Shown here: piece after piece, positions 27,232-36,542 of the stretch
Numbering within the stretch: position 1 is the stretch's first letter
Layout: each line of letters begins with the position of its first letter
From: Lacibacter cauensis
GTDB lineage: Bacteria; Bacteroidota; Bacteroidia; Chitinophagales; Chitinophagaceae
Direction of reading: 5' to 3'
Assembly: GCF_007830055.1 (NCBI RefSeq)
Contig: NZ_VLLE01000005.1
Coordinates: 558,001 to 622,000, forward strand
DNA: 64,000 nt
Program-made: the position numbers and the translations under genes
Notes under the pieces: generated by a model
The model's database searches: none
Seen by the model: the letters and a program-made list of their open reading frames with translations, nothing else
What the model was told of the DNA's origin: nothing

Positions 27232-27897
27232 ATGCAGAAAGCTTTTTTGTTCGATCTCAACGGAACGATGATCGATGATATGGAATTTCACATCCGTGCA
27301 TGGCATTCTATTTTAAACGGGTTAGGCGCACATTTGAGTTACGAAGAAACCAAGCTGCAGTGTTACGGCAAAAATCACGAATTATTGGAACGCACTTTTC
27401 CCGGCAGGTTTACGCTTGCCGAGAAAGATACGATGAGTATTGAAAAAGAAAAACAATACCAGGAAGCGTTTCGTCCGCAATTAAAACTCATAGATGGGTT
27501 AGCTGTTTTTATGGAAGAGGCAAAACAGCTGAATATTCCCATGGCGATTGGTTCTGCTGCCATTATGTTCAATATCGATTTTGTGTTGGACGGACTCAAC
27601 ATACGGCATTACATCAATGCCATTGTAAGTGCCGATGATGTAAACATCAGTAAACCACATCCTGAAACATTTTTGAAATGTGCAGAACAGTTGGGTGTTG
27701 CTCCCGAAAATTGTATTGTATTTGAAGATTCACCGAAAGGAGTAGAAGCTGCAGCTGCTGCGGGCATGAAAGCAGTAGTAATTACAACCATGCACGAAGA
27801 ACATGAGTTTGCAGCATACAACAACATTCTTTGCTTTATAGAGGATTACCGCAGCCTCACGGTTGAAAACTTGACTAAAGAACAATCGTTCATGTAA
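27232..27897 (+). CDS. HAD hydrolase, beta-phosphoglucomutase-like
   Basis: A 221-residue HAD phosphatase with an alpha-helical cap. Motif I reads FLFDLNGTMIDD: Asp8 is the nucleophile, but the usual second Asp (the general acid/base two residues on) is Asn10. Motif II is IGSAA, motif III the Lys in ISKPHPE, and motif IV FEDSPKGVEAAAAAGM. The family contains sugar-phosphate phosphatases and beta-phosphoglucomutases; the Asn should weaken phosphoryl-enzyme turnover or mark a special subfamily. Its position 33 bp after galT suggests a role with hexose or pentose phosphates. Confidence 0.85.
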   Translation: MQKAFLFDLNGTMIDDMEFHIRAWHSILNGLGAHLSYEETKLQCYGKNHELLERTFPGRFTLAEKDTMSIEKEKQYQEAFRPQLKLIDGLAVFMEEAKQLNIPMAIGSAAIMFNIDFVLDGLNIRHYINAIVSADDVNISKPHPETFLKCAEQLGVAPENCIVFEDSPKGVEAAAAAGMKAVVITTMHEEHEFAAYNNILCFIEDYRSLTVENLTKEQSFM

Positions 27898-27976
27898 AAA
27901 CAAATGATGCAAACGTTTGAACTGCCGTCTTTATGAGTGAATTGAATATCTTTGGCCCTCAACTAAGTATAAGATT

Positions 27977-29905
27977 ATGGCCAAAAAGACTGCCTCAATG
28001 GATTTAATTGACAGTTTCGAGAAGATCCCCACCAAAATTTTTACAAACGCCAAACAAGGTTCTGCCTATGCTGCTCAACAAATCGCCGAACTGATTCGTG
28101 AAAAGCAGGCGAAGAACGAACCTTGTGTACTCGGTCTGGCAACAGGTTCTACACCCAAATCGCTGTATGCCGAGCTGGTGCGTTTGCACAAAGAAGAAGG
28201 GTTGAGTTTTAAAAACGTAGTTGCATTTAATCTCGACGAATATTATCCCATCGAACGTGATGCGATCCAGAGCTATCACCGTTTTATGAAACAGCAGTTG
28301 TTCGATAAAGTGGATATTGATCAGAACAATTGCCACATTCCCGATGGTACAACCGCCAAAGAAGAAATTAAACAGCATTGCGCTGCTTACGAACAAAAAA
28401 TTGCTGATGCAGGTGGCATCGATTTACAAATACTCGGTATTGGTGTAAACGGCCATATTGGTTTTAACGAACCCGGTTCCAGCATCTTTACCAAAACACG
28501 TTTAACCACGCTTACCAACTCTACACGTTTAGCCAACAGTTACGAGTTTGCCAACATCAGTGCAGTGCCCCGTTTGGCAATCACCATGGGTATTGGCACC
28601 ATCATCAAAGCAAAGAAAATTATTCTGCTGGCATGGGGCAGCACCAAAGCACCTGTTATCCGTGAAGCAGTAGAAGGCGATGATACTGAACATGTACCGG
28701 CGTCGTTACTGCAAAACCACGATGATGTAACATTTGTGGTAGACGAAGCAGCTGCGGCTGAGCTTACCCGTTATAAGAGTCCGTGGTTAACCGGCGAATG
28801 CGAATGGAACGATCGCATGATCAAAAAAGCGGTGGTGAACATGGCGTTGAAATTAGGAAAGCCGGTGTTGAGTTTAACCAATACCGATTACAATGAATAT
28901 GGTTTGAGTGATCTGCTGGTAGAAAAAGGCGATGCGTATGAAATCAACCTGCAGGTGTATTACATGTTGCGGGATAGTATTACAGGCTGGCCCGGTGGTA
29001 AACCGAATGCGGTTATTCCCAACCATCCCGAACGCAGCACACCTTATCCAAAGAAAGTGGTGTTGTTCTCTCCACATCCCGATGATGATATTATTTCAAT
29101 GGGTGGAACCTTTCAGCGTTTGCACGATCAGGGACATGAAGTACATGTAGCGTATCAAACCAGCGGCAACATTGCTGTTACCGATGAGTTTGTTACACGC
29201 TTTCTCGATTTTGCAGTTGGCTTTGAACAGATGTTTGGTATTGATGCAGATAAGTCGAGAAACATTTTAACCGAAGCAAGAGGCTATCTCGAACAAAAAA
29301 AGTCGAACGAAATTGATACCAAAGAGATTCGTGAGATCAAAGGTTTGATCAGAAGATGCGAAGCTGCAGCTACGTGCCGCTATGTTGGGTTGAAGGAAGG
29401 TCAATGGCATTTTCAGAATCTTCCGTTCTACGAAACAGGAACCATTGAAAAGAACCCGATGGGTGAAGAAGATGTAAGGTTGACGATGGAGCTGTTGCGC
29501 AAAATCAAACCACAGCAAGTGTATTGTGCAGGCGACTTTGCCGATCCGCACGGAACACATCTGGTATGTTTTAATGTGGTGCTGGAATCGCTGAAGCGTA
29601 TTAAAGCCGAAGGCGATGAGTGGATCAACGACTGCTGGTTGTGGTTGTACAAAGGCGCATGGCAGGAGTGGAACCTCGAAGAAATTGAAATGGCGATACC
29701 AATGAGTCCCGAGCAGGTGATGAAGAAACGCTTTGGTATTTTCATTCACCAGTCGCAGAAAGACATGGTGCCGTTCCAGGGCAGCGACAGTAGAGAGTTC
29801 TGGCAACGTGCCGAAGAACGCAATGCAGCTACAGCCGATTTGTATGGTAAACTTGGTTTAACACAATATGCCGCCATGGAAGCATTTGTACGGTGGCAGT
29901 ATTAA
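27977..29905 (+). CDS. nagB: Glucosamine-6-phosphate deaminase fused to a PIG-L/LmbE deacetylase
   Basis: A 642-residue two-domain cytoplasmic protein. Residues about 15-280 are NagB: GLATGSTPKSLYAELV, VAFNLDEYYP, and LGIGVNGHIGFNEPGS with the catalytic His/Glu. Residues about 355-640 are a PIG-L/LmbE domain with the zinc motif FSPHPDDDIISMGG and a downstream DPHGTH. Fusions of this length are common in Bacteroidota and are annotated as NagB. The second domain could deacetylate N-acetylglucosamine 6-phosphate or a related amino sugar, coupling two steps, but that is inference. It stands alone after the gal genes with its own terminator. Confidence 0.88.
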   Translation: MAKKTASMDLIDSFEKIPTKIFTNAKQGSAYAAQQIAELIREKQAKNEPCVLGLATGSTPKSLYAELVRLHKEEGLSFKNVVAFNLDEYYPIERDAIQSYHRFMKQQLFDKVDIDQNNCHIPDGTTAKEEIKQHCAAYEQKIADAGGIDLQILGIGVNGHIGFNEPGSSIFTKTRLTTLTNSTRLANSYEFANISAVPRLAITMGIGTIIKAKKIILLAWGSTKAPVIREAVEGDDTEHVPASLLQNHDDVTFVVDEAAAAELTRYKSPWLTGECEWNDRMIKKAVVNMALKLGKPVLSLTNTDYNEYGLSDLLVEKGDAYEINLQVYYMLRDSITGWPGGKPNAVIPNHPERSTPYPKKVVLFSPHPDDDIISMGGTFQRLHDQGHEVHVAYQTSGNIAVTDEFVTRFLDFAVGFEQMFGIDADKSRNILTEARGYLEQKKSNEIDTKEIREIKGLIRRCEAAATCRYVGLKEGQWHFQNLPFYETGTIEKNPMGEEDVRLTMELLRKIKPQQVYCAGDFADPHGTHLVCFNVVLESLKRIKAEGDEWINDCWLWLYKGAWQEWNLEEIEMAIPMSPEQVMKKRFGIFIHQSQKDMVPFQGSDSREFWQRAEERNAATADLYGKLGLTQYAAMEAFVRWQY

Positions 29906-29947
29906 TAAGTGGAATTGTATTAAATCCCGCATGAAACGAAACAAAAG

Positions 29948-29971
29948 GCAAAGCGCAAGCTTTGCTTTTTT
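29948..29971 (+). terminator. Terminator behind the NagB fusion
   Basis: Stem GCAAAGC (29948-29954) pairs with 29959-29965 around a GCAA tetraloop and is followed by six T. Confidence 0.85.
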
Positions 29972-29985
29972 ATTTACTGCACTGC

Positions 29986-30216
29986 TCAGCGTTGTTGCTT
30001 TTGCATGGCTTTAATAATACGGTCGGTACGTTTATCGGCTCTTGCATTGTTGAGCGATATAACGGCCCATGCTGCGGCCGGTATCCAGCCGAGAATGGTG
30101 ATCTGCAAAATCAAACAGAGAATGCCGGTAAAGATTTTTCCCCGCAGAAAAAACGAAAGCCAGGGGAGAAGAATAGCGATGAGTGTCATGAAAAGGTTTT
30201 TGATGAAGTTAATCAA
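29986..30216 (-). CDS. YqaE/Pmp3-family small membrane protein
   Basis: A 76-residue protein with two hydrophobic helices, AILLPWLSFFLRGKI and LILQITILGWIPAAAWAVI. This is the Pmp3/YqaE layout (LP...FL...G....N/LT..G..P...A). Family members are stress-responsive membrane proteolipids that affect membrane potential in yeast and plants; the bacterial role is unclear. A basic tail (NARADKRTDRIIKAMQKQQR) follows. It is 18 bp downstream of the NAD(P)-binding gene on the same strand, so they may be co-transcribed. Confidence 0.75.
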   Translation of the reverse strand: MINFIKNLFMTLIAILLPWLSFFLRGKIFTGILCLILQITILGWIPAAAWAVISLNNARADKRTDRIIKAMQKQQR

Positions 30217-30234
30217 TCGGAGAGGATAGCGTTA

Positions 30235-31092
30235 CTAATTACGCAGTTTTTGTTGTACGTATTCTTCAAACCTTGTTTCGCCCAACTGCGGAGCAATGGT
30301 ATCGTGTTGCATCACTTCAATGAAAAAGGCAAACTTATCGTAAGCGTTTTTGTTGAGGAGCCTGATGACAGGTAAAAGAATGTGGAATAACCCAAGCGGA
30401 ACGGTACGGAGTTTATTTGTTTTACCAACAGCGGCATGGATGATTTCGTTCAGCTGCTTTCTTGTGTAGATGTGTTTACCGCCTGCTTCAATGATTGCTT
30501 TTGGTTGATGCATGGCCTGCACAATGATTTTGGCAAGATCGCCTTCGTAAATGGGATTGGTTTTTTTATCGCCTTTGCCGATGTTTACCAGTCTGCCTTT
30601 ACGTGCCATATCCATCACGTCAATAAATGCACTGAAGAGTGCCGGAGGTTTGATGATGCTGTAATCAATACCCGAAGCCATCAAGCGTTCGGAAAACAAT
30701 TGGTGCACACGGAAGTATTCGAGCTGCGGATATTTCTCTGCATGAAAAGCAGATACGTACACAAATTTTTTAATTCTTTTTTCTATTGCAAAATGCAGAA
30801 TGTTGCTGTTGCCTTCCAGGTCAACGGTTTTAAAGCCGGGCTTGCTGTTGTCGTTGGGTGAAACACTTTTGCCCAAAGCAGAGATGACTACATCGTAGGT
30901 GTCCCGTATAGCTGAAAATGAAGCAGGATCGCAGGCATCTGCTATAACAACGTTTGATGTAATTGGGGAGAGCGTTTTTGCTTTGGCCTCGCTTCTTACT
31001 GCAACTGTAAGTTGGTAGCCTTGTTGTACCAGCTCCCTGGCAATTTCTTTTCCTAAGTTGCCGTTAGCGCCGAAGAGAAGTGCTTTTTTCAT
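30235..31092 (-). CDS. NAD(P)-binding Rossmann protein (NmrA/atypical SDR)
   Basis: A 285-residue protein of the atypical short-chain dehydrogenase group. The dinucleotide-binding loop is ALLFGANGNLGKEIA at residues 4-18, followed by AVRS (a basic residue after strand 2 that favours NADP) and VVISALGKSVS. There is no clear Tyr-x3-Lys catalytic pair; FVYVSAFHAEKYP sits in the expected region. This fits NmrA- or quinone-oxidoreductase-like proteins that act as redox sensors or reductases. Substrate unknown. Confidence 0.8.
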   Translation of the reverse strand: MKKALLFGANGNLGKEIARELVQQGYQLTVAVRSEAKAKTLSPITSNVVIADACDPASFSAIRDTYDVVISALGKSVSPNDNSKPGFKTVDLEGNSNILHFAIEKRIKKFVYVSAFHAEKYPQLEYFRVHQLFSERLMASGIDYSIIKPPALFSAFIDVMDMARKGRLVNIGKGDKKTNPIYEGDLAKIIVQAMHQPKAIIEAGGKHIYTRKQLNEIIHAAVGKTNKLRTVPLGLFHILLPVIRLLNKNAYDKFAFFIEVMQHDTIAPQLGETRFEEYVQQKLRN

Positions 31093-31272
31093 GGTTGAAC
31101 CTAACTGTGTTGTACAATGTTTTAGTTGGCACAGGGCGTTTTAGCATCCCCGTTTGCAAAACTGAAATTACAAAGGATGTAGTTGTACAGCAAAGGAAAA
31201 TGACGAGCGGCTTGAACGGGTTAGAGATGCTGAACAGTAAACGTTATGCCTGCAGCAAATTCCTTTTACGGA

Positions 31273-31890
31273 TTATAAATAACGCACTTTTAAGTAATCA
31301 ATAGCCAAGGTTACTTTTCTTCCTGCACCAAAGCCAAGTAAATTACCATAGAAAGGAGTAAATGGCATCGTGTATAATAATTCTTCGTTAATAAGAAACG
31401 CATACGTATTGCCGGTTTTCCTGATCTTGTACACATTGAAATCGTCAGGAGCAAGCATGGTTTTTTGATAGGAACCTTTCTTTGTTACACAGGAGTTTTG
31501 ATTTTTGCCCGTACATAACTGCACTGAAGCAAAGCCATCGCCGGCGAATGTAAAGTAGTAGCCGTTCATGGCTTCACGCCCCCAGAAAAGCATGCTGTAA
31601 TAATCTTTATGTTCTGTATTGCCGCTTACAATTTTAATGCGGCATTCTATTTCAAAATTTCGTTTGGTATCAATGTTCAGTTCCTGTGCTTCGCCGTAAG
31701 CATGGCCGGTAGAAGTTAAATAATAAATGCCGCCTTCTATTTTTGAGCGTACATTTTTATTGTCGGCTTCGGTCCAGTTGTTTTTATTGTTATCAAAGTT
31801 GTCGAAAAACAAAACGGATGCTGCACTGTCTGTTTGTCCAAGGCAGGTTGTTGTGGTGAATAATGCAATAAGTGCCGGTACAATTTTCAT
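31273..31890 (-). CDS. Secreted beta-sandwich protein of unknown function
   Basis: A 205-residue protein with a signal peptide (MKIVPALIALFTTTTCLGQ). The mature part (FFDNFDNNKNNWTEADN, ECRIKIVSGN, YYFTFAGDGFASVQLC, FLINEELLYTMPF) has the strand pattern of the LamG/DUF1080 concanavalin A-like fold. Such domains often bind or hydrolyse glycans; no catalytic residues can be named. No operon partner. Confidence 0.65.
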   Translation of the reverse strand: MKIVPALIALFTTTTCLGQTDSAASVLFFDNFDNNKNNWTEADNKNVRSKIEGGIYYLTSTGHAYGEAQELNIDTKRNFEIECRIKIVSGNTEHKDYYSMLFWGREAMNGYYFTFAGDGFASVQLCTGKNQNSCVTKKGSYQKTMLAPDDFNVYKIRKTGNTYAFLINEELLYTMPFTPFYGNLLGFGAGRKVTLAIDYLKVRYL

Positions 31891-32191
31891 GGCTGTAAGT
31901 TGTTGTTACTAAAGTAAGGAATTGTGAATGAAGAAAAGTAACGGCTGGCAGCAGCGTAGAAACGAATAAAATGAAAGATCAGTTCAGAAAAAGGAAACTG
32001 CAGACTTGTATGCATTGCTGCCGTTGTTGTGTCGCCTGACCAACAACGGATTTGAATGTGCCTGTTGCTGTTTTTACTGATGATCTTTTGTGCTTGTGTT
32101 GCTGGTGAGGCCACGCAGCAACGGCGGGCTTGTGAAAAATGCTGTTCATTAGTGTTGGTGTTGTGCTGCCAACAAGGGCGAAGTAGAATTG
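31891..32191. other. Intergenic stretch without a recognisable gene
   Basis: Three hundred bases between two minus-strand genes. It contains several short GTTGTTG/CAACAAC inverted segments that may be decayed remains of a cassette palindrome behind the lipoprotein gene, but I cannot define a clean site. Confidence 0.4.
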
Positions 32192-32740
32192 TTATGCTAC
32201 TCCATTGACAGAGAAGTTGTAGAGGGTTCCGGATGTCAGATCAACATTGACACTCCAATACTGGTATCCTCCGTCCATAACAATGGAATAGTCAGAAGTG
32301 TACTCTAAACGAATATCCCAGTTACCTTTAAGCCGGTCTGATGCTGTATACTTGTCCCAATGCATATTGATGCGTATTACCCGATGACCATCTTTATTGA
32401 AAAAGCCGACATACTGCCTGAAATACTCATTCAAATTACGGTCAATGTATTGTCTGCGGCCAAACTGATTTGGCTTGCGCTCATTTACTTTTTTTATCTC
32501 ATTTTTTAGGATACGTTCCGCAGCAGCAATGTCGTGTTTTGTCGGAGTAAATTTGCGAAAAACTATATGATCATGCACGTGAAGCTTCTCATTCGAATAA
32601 GTACTATCAAAGGCAGTGCCTCGGAACTTTGCTGCCTTAACGCCAATTTTTTGTGGGTCACTGGTCTGAAAGGTAACAATAGAGGTCTTGCAGCCAGTTA
32701 GCAGTGTCACAATAATAATTTGTAATAGGGGCCTTCTCAT
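32192..32740 (-). CDS. Lipoprotein of unknown function in a cassette-like unit
   Basis: A 182-residue protein with a lipobox (VTLLTGCK, Cys17). I do not recognise the family. The mature part is basic and has RKFTPTKHDIAAAERILKNE and QYVGFFNKDGHRVIRINMHW; the latter resembles small Bacteroidota lipoproteins of unknown role. The gene starts just inside a cassette-type core (GTTGTAGGC on the minus strand, 32748-32756) that terminates the attC-like site of the HEPN unit upstream. It is therefore the next unit in a two-unit minus-strand array, though its own 3' palindrome is not clear. Confidence 0.65.
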   Translation of the reverse strand: MRRPLLQIIIVTLLTGCKTSIVTFQTSDPQKIGVKAAKFRGTAFDSTYSNEKLHVHDHIVFRKFTPTKHDIAAAERILKNEIKKVNERKPNQFGRRQYIDRNLNEYFRQYVGFFNKDGHRVIRINMHWDKYTASDRLKGNWDIRLEYTSDYSIVMDGGYQYWSVNVDLTSGTLYNFSVNGVA

Positions 32741-32743
32741 TTT

Positions 32744-32949
32744 GTTGCCTACAACGTTAAGGCATTGGCGATGTGGCGGTATTCTGTGTTCTGTCTGCCA
32801 GGAGCCGCTGCTGATTAAAGATACAAAAGCTCATGGTTTATTCTGTTGCTCGGCATTATTCGTCTGCCGAAACTAAAACCGAGTAGCGAACAAAAAGCCG
32901 AGAATATATTTATCTCCCCGCCATATGCGCCAATGCACTGTTAGCGGTA
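32744..32949 (-). repeat. attC-like site of the HEPN cassette (minus strand)
   Basis: On the minus strand: TACCGCTAAC (32949-32940), then a long arm at 32936-32918, about 140 bp of spacer, the complementary arm at 32779-32762 and the core AACGTTGTAGGC. The arms pair over 18 bp with one bulged C and one G-T pair, like the extrahelical bases of integron attC sites. The first ten bases complement the start of the same unit at 33557-33566. Confidence 0.75.
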
Positions 32950-33552
32950 GTGTTTCCAAACGATTTTAGATAGGTTATCAATAATTATCTGTGTAGTTCT
33001 TGCAGATAGTGTTATCAATTTCTTGTCTCTTAGGTACTGGGTACTTTCAATGCTAAATTTTGAACCGTGAAATAAATTATTTCTAACTTGTCTAATAATA
33101 ACCATTAAAGCATTAAAAGAGGAATATGGGTGGTCTTTTTTAGTCCATTTCCGTCCATTTGCTTTGGTACAATACCCTAACCCTTGCTTAAAGTGTCTGC
33201 AACCAATTTCAGAACATTTGGGAGAGTTTTTCTTGAATAATAAAGAGAAGTACCGAAGATACATTGTCGCTTTAGCTAAATCTTGTGTTTGAGTAAAGTC
33301 GTCATAGTTGCTGGAACCAACACATTCAATCGATGCAAATTGGGTTGCAAGCTTTTGGATTCCTCTTATTTGCCAAAGATCTGCTCCAAATTCCCTTATG
33401 AATAATGAAAAAGCGTTGTCTTTATTTTCATACCGCTCTCGCCAAAACCTTTCAAGCAATTCATAATTGTGATGAAATGACGTCCTGTCGGCATAATACT
33501 TAGGGTCCGCTTTAATTCTCCTTAAAATTTCTATTGAAAGTAGTGTCTCCAT
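32941..33552 (-). CDS. HEPN-domain protein in a cassette-like unit
   Basis: A 203-residue protein, mostly helical. RQVRNNLFHGSK (Arg157-x4-His162) is a classic HEPN motif, the active site of many RNA-cutting toxins and defence proteins. Three Cys (113, 118, 128) and His120 in CSEIGCRHFKQGLGYC suggest a small metal site. The gene fills one unit almost exactly: GTTAGCGGTA lies 5 bp before the ATG, and the stop TAA lies inside the complementary TACCGCTAAC. It is more AT-rich than the UbiD gene beside it. A toxin, immunity or RNA-processing role is inference; no antitoxin gene is adjacent within the unit. Confidence 0.8.
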   Translation of the reverse strand: METLLSIEILRRIKADPKYYADRTSFHHNYELLERFWRERYENKDNAFSLFIREFGADLWQIRGIQKLATQFASIECVGSSNYDDFTQTQDLAKATMYLRYFSLLFKKNSPKCSEIGCRHFKQGLGYCTKANGRKWTKKDHPYSSFNALMVIIRQVRNNLFHGSKFSIESTQYLRDKKLITLSARTTQIIIDNLSKIVWKHYR

Positions 33553-33676
33553 ACATTACCGCTAACACATAAATATACGCAACTCCAACAAACCTTGAAA
33601 TTTCTAACCTTTTGAACTTCATCGGTTGCTCTAAGCGCTTTTTCAATTGTTGGTTGCACAATTGCCGCTAGCAGCA

Positions 33677-35509
33677 TCACTCAATCCCTTCCAAACTTCC
33701 GCCCTTTGCAAACAACCGATCGACCCGTTTCTCTACTGCAGGATCTTTTTCCAGCACCGGTGCATTGTGTGGCTTCAGGCGTACATCAAACACAACCGGT
33801 CCGTTGCAGCCCCAATGTTTGTGGTGTACAAACGCATCAATGCCATATACATCATGACTTGGATTACATCTGGTGTATGTTACCCATAAATAGTTTTTCA
33901 ATGTAGCAGCAGTAAAAGAAGCATCATCGCAGATGATGATTTGGGCTACTGTATTCAATTCACCATTCACCATTGACAATTCACCAGTAAGCCGCTCCAT
34001 TTCTTTTGCCGCTTCATCATACGTCGTAAACTTTTTTGTCTGCAATGCTATTACGCCGGGCATACACAGTTGTGCATTTTCGAACTGTTGTAATTCTCTC
34101 AACGCTTGTGGTACTTCTCTGCACAGTTCCCGTTTCTTATCGCCATAAGCAGCCAACACCAATTTACTGCCGCTGTTCAATCCTGTGCCGGAGTAATCGA
34201 GTGTATCGATGGTGGTGTTGGTATGGAAATGCAGATCACGTGTAAGATCGATGCGTTCAAAAATATATTCGAGATAAGGTTGTATATGATGCGTGGTCAG
34301 TTGGTTCGTATCATCTGCCGTAATAAATAAAAACTTGGCTAAGCTTAACTGTCCGGTACCGAGTACATGGTTGGCAATGGTTAACAGTTCGGCCGGTTGT
34401 TTGGTGGGCATGTACGGTGTGTAACGTTCGCTGCCGATCGCTAACAGCAAGGGATGCACACCTGCAGCATCCACTGCATGTACTTCTTTTACGCCGGGTA
34501 TTTCCTGTGGAATAGCATTGCCCGTTAGTTCGTGTATGAGTTCGCCAAAGCTGGTATCTTCCTGTGGCGGACGACCAACAACCGTAAACGCCCAGATGGC
34601 ATTCTTCTTTGCATACACATTGTGCACTTTCATTAACGGAAACGGATGCGTTAAACTGTAGTAGCCCAAATGATCGCCAAACGGTCCTTCAGGTTTGTTT
34701 ACATACGGATCCACTTCTCCTGTAATCACAAAATCAGCATCGGTGCTGATGGCATTGCCCAATGCATCATACGCATAACGGAAACGTCGGCCACCAAGCA
34801 AACCTGCAAAGGTCATTTCGCTGATGCCTTCTGGCAACGGCATTACTGCACTCAAGGTATGCGATGGTGGTCCACCTACAAAACAACTTACTTTCAACGG
34901 TTGTCCTTTTTTGTTGGCCTTGGTTTGGTGTACACCAATACCTCGATGCAGTTGGTAATGCAAACCAATTTCTTTGTTCAGTTCATAGTCGTTACCGGTT
35001 AATTGTATGCGGTACATGCCCAGGTTCGATTGCATGATGCCGGGCTTGTCTGCATCTTCGGTGTACACTTGTGGTAAAGTAACGAATGCACCACCATCCA
35101 TCGGCCAGTGTTTGATCAATGGCAGATCGCTCACCTGTATGTTGTCGAACGAAAAAGAGGATTGTTTTTTCGGCAAAGCTTTGAACGCCGCCAATCCGGT
35201 GCTGATGTTTTGCAACGGGCGTTTGATGGCTTTGATGGGATCGCCTTTGAGTTCAATGATCTTTTGCACCATGGCCAGCGTATCACGAAAGATGAACTTG
35301 CTGCGGTCGAGTGTGCCAAAGATGTTGGAAGCTGCACGGTACTTCGAACCTTTTACGTTTTCGAACAACAATGCCGGACCTTTTGCATCGTACACACGGA
35401 GATGGATAGCCGCCATTTCGAGATGCGGATCAACTTCTTCCTTAATACGTACCAGGTGACCGTTCTTTTCCAGGTCAATTAAACAAGCTTCGAGCGAACT
35501 GTATGACAT
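33677..35509 (-). CDS. UbiD-family decarboxylase
   Basis: A 610-residue member of the prenyl-FMN-dependent UbiD family. MPLPEGISEMTFAGLLGG near 225 and KPEGPFGDHLGYYS near 272-285 carry the conserved Glu/Arg/His residues of the cofactor and metal site. Bacteroidota proteins of this type are annotated as menaquinone-biosynthesis decarboxylases; the substrate cannot be proved here and no UbiX partner is in the window. Near residue 515 the frame runs through GGTGAA-type repeats (33955-33995) coding TGELSMVNGELNTV, which looks like an in-frame repeat insertion in a surface loop. A two-gene cassette array lies just behind the stop. Confidence 0.87.
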   Translation of the reverse strand: MSYSSLEACLIDLEKNGHLVRIKEEVDPHLEMAAIHLRVYDAKGPALLFENVKGSKYRAASNIFGTLDRSKFIFRDTLAMVQKIIELKGDPIKAIKRPLQNISTGLAAFKALPKKQSSFSFDNIQVSDLPLIKHWPMDGGAFVTLPQVYTEDADKPGIMQSNLGMYRIQLTGNDYELNKEIGLHYQLHRGIGVHQTKANKKGQPLKVSCFVGGPPSHTLSAVMPLPEGISEMTFAGLLGGRRFRYAYDALGNAISTDADFVITGEVDPYVNKPEGPFGDHLGYYSLTHPFPLMKVHNVYAKKNAIWAFTVVGRPPQEDTSFGELIHELTGNAIPQEIPGVKEVHAVDAAGVHPLLLAIGSERYTPYMPTKQPAELLTIANHVLGTGQLSLAKFLFITADDTNQLTTHHIQPYLEYIFERIDLTRDLHFHTNTTIDTLDYSGTGLNSGSKLVLAAYGDKKRELCREVPQALRELQQFENAQLCMPGVIALQTKKFTTYDEAAKEMERLTGELSMVNGELNTVAQIIICDDASFTAATLKNYLWVTYTRCNPSHDVYGIDAFVHHKHWGCNGPVVFDVRLKPHNAPVLEKDPAVEKRVDRLFAKGGSLEGIE

Positions 35510-35753
35510 AGTGCAGCAAAGTTAGGGGAGGAAAGAATGTTTATGGTTGGTCGCAGGTTTCAAGTTTCAGGTTTCTGGTATGGTGGCTGATGATTTAAAA
35601 AGCTAAACAATATGCAGGTTGGTAAAAATGATAAGTACCGGTAACAGGTAACCGGCAACCAGCAACAATCTCTACTATTTTCATACGTAACTTCTCTGTT
35701 GTTAAACAAAATCACCCTATCTGTGTTTAAACAACTTCACTCATCTTTGCACT

Positions 35754-36542
35754 ATGGTTCAGGCATATAATTTTTTAGCGTCGTGGCAGTTGTTTCCGGA
35801 AAAATGCAGTTACGAATTTGGCGAAACACCCAAGAGCGGTAACTGTAAAATAGAATCGGTGAAGAATGGAGCTGCATTATCCATCAGCACCAACTGGGTT
35901 ACGCATCTCAACGAAGCATTTTATACATCGTACAATTTTGTGCCCGATGCTGCAGTGCATCCATTTGAAAATGCTGAAGTGGCGCAGCAGATCCGTTCCG
36001 AAATTCCCAACTCGTCTACCATGGTGGTTGAACTACTGACCAACGGGCAGGTGAAACTTACAGCTACACACGAAATAATGCCAAATGGTTTTTTAAAAAT
36101 CACCACGCAGGGTTTTACGCCGGAATATAAACGCTACAGCAATGTGGAAGTGTATCACAAGCAGATGAGTGTATTGCCGTATGCATCCAGCATCAGCGGT
36201 GTGGCCATCCGTCCAACAAAAGAAGGCGTGATCCGTCACCAGGCATTAACCGCCATGGAAGAGCAGACCAATATGCAGCTCGACCAGATTAAACAACAGA
36301 TCGAATTACTGGCAAGACAAGCACAGGAAATTGTGAAGCGCAAAGAATTATCGTTGATGATTTATGAGGCAAAGCTCAACTTCCGTCCGGTGATCGGGCA
36401 TGTGTATCATTTATACCAGAAGCATGATGATACGTATTTGCTGTCGATGATCAGTCCGCAGGAGTGGGGCAACGGCGGACCGTTTAAACAGTTTATTGCT
36501 TCGGCGAAGTTGTTGGCCGATCATACGTGGATGGAGATTTAG
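35754..36542 (+). CDS. DUF2452-type protein
   Basis: A 262-residue soluble protein. The C-terminal half, VLPYASSISGVAIRPTKEGV then LDQIKQQIELLARQAQEIVKRKE and FRPVIGHVYHLYQ, fits DUF2452, whose function is unknown. The N-terminal half (ASWQLFPEKCSYEFGETPKSG, then a beta-rich part) resembles a separate small sandwich domain, so this may be a two-domain fusion. Preceded by a 240-bp region with no gene that I can support. Confidence 0.7.
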   Translation: MVQAYNFLASWQLFPEKCSYEFGETPKSGNCKIESVKNGAALSISTNWVTHLNEAFYTSYNFVPDAAVHPFENAEVAQQIRSEIPNSSTMVVELLTNGQVKLTATHEIMPNGFLKITTQGFTPEYKRYSNVEVYHKQMSVLPYASSISGVAIRPTKEGVIRHQALTAMEEQTNMQLDQIKQQIELLARQAQEIVKRKELSLMIYEAKLNFRPVIGHVYHLYQKHDDTYLLSMISPQEWGNGGPFKQFIASAKLLADHTWMEI

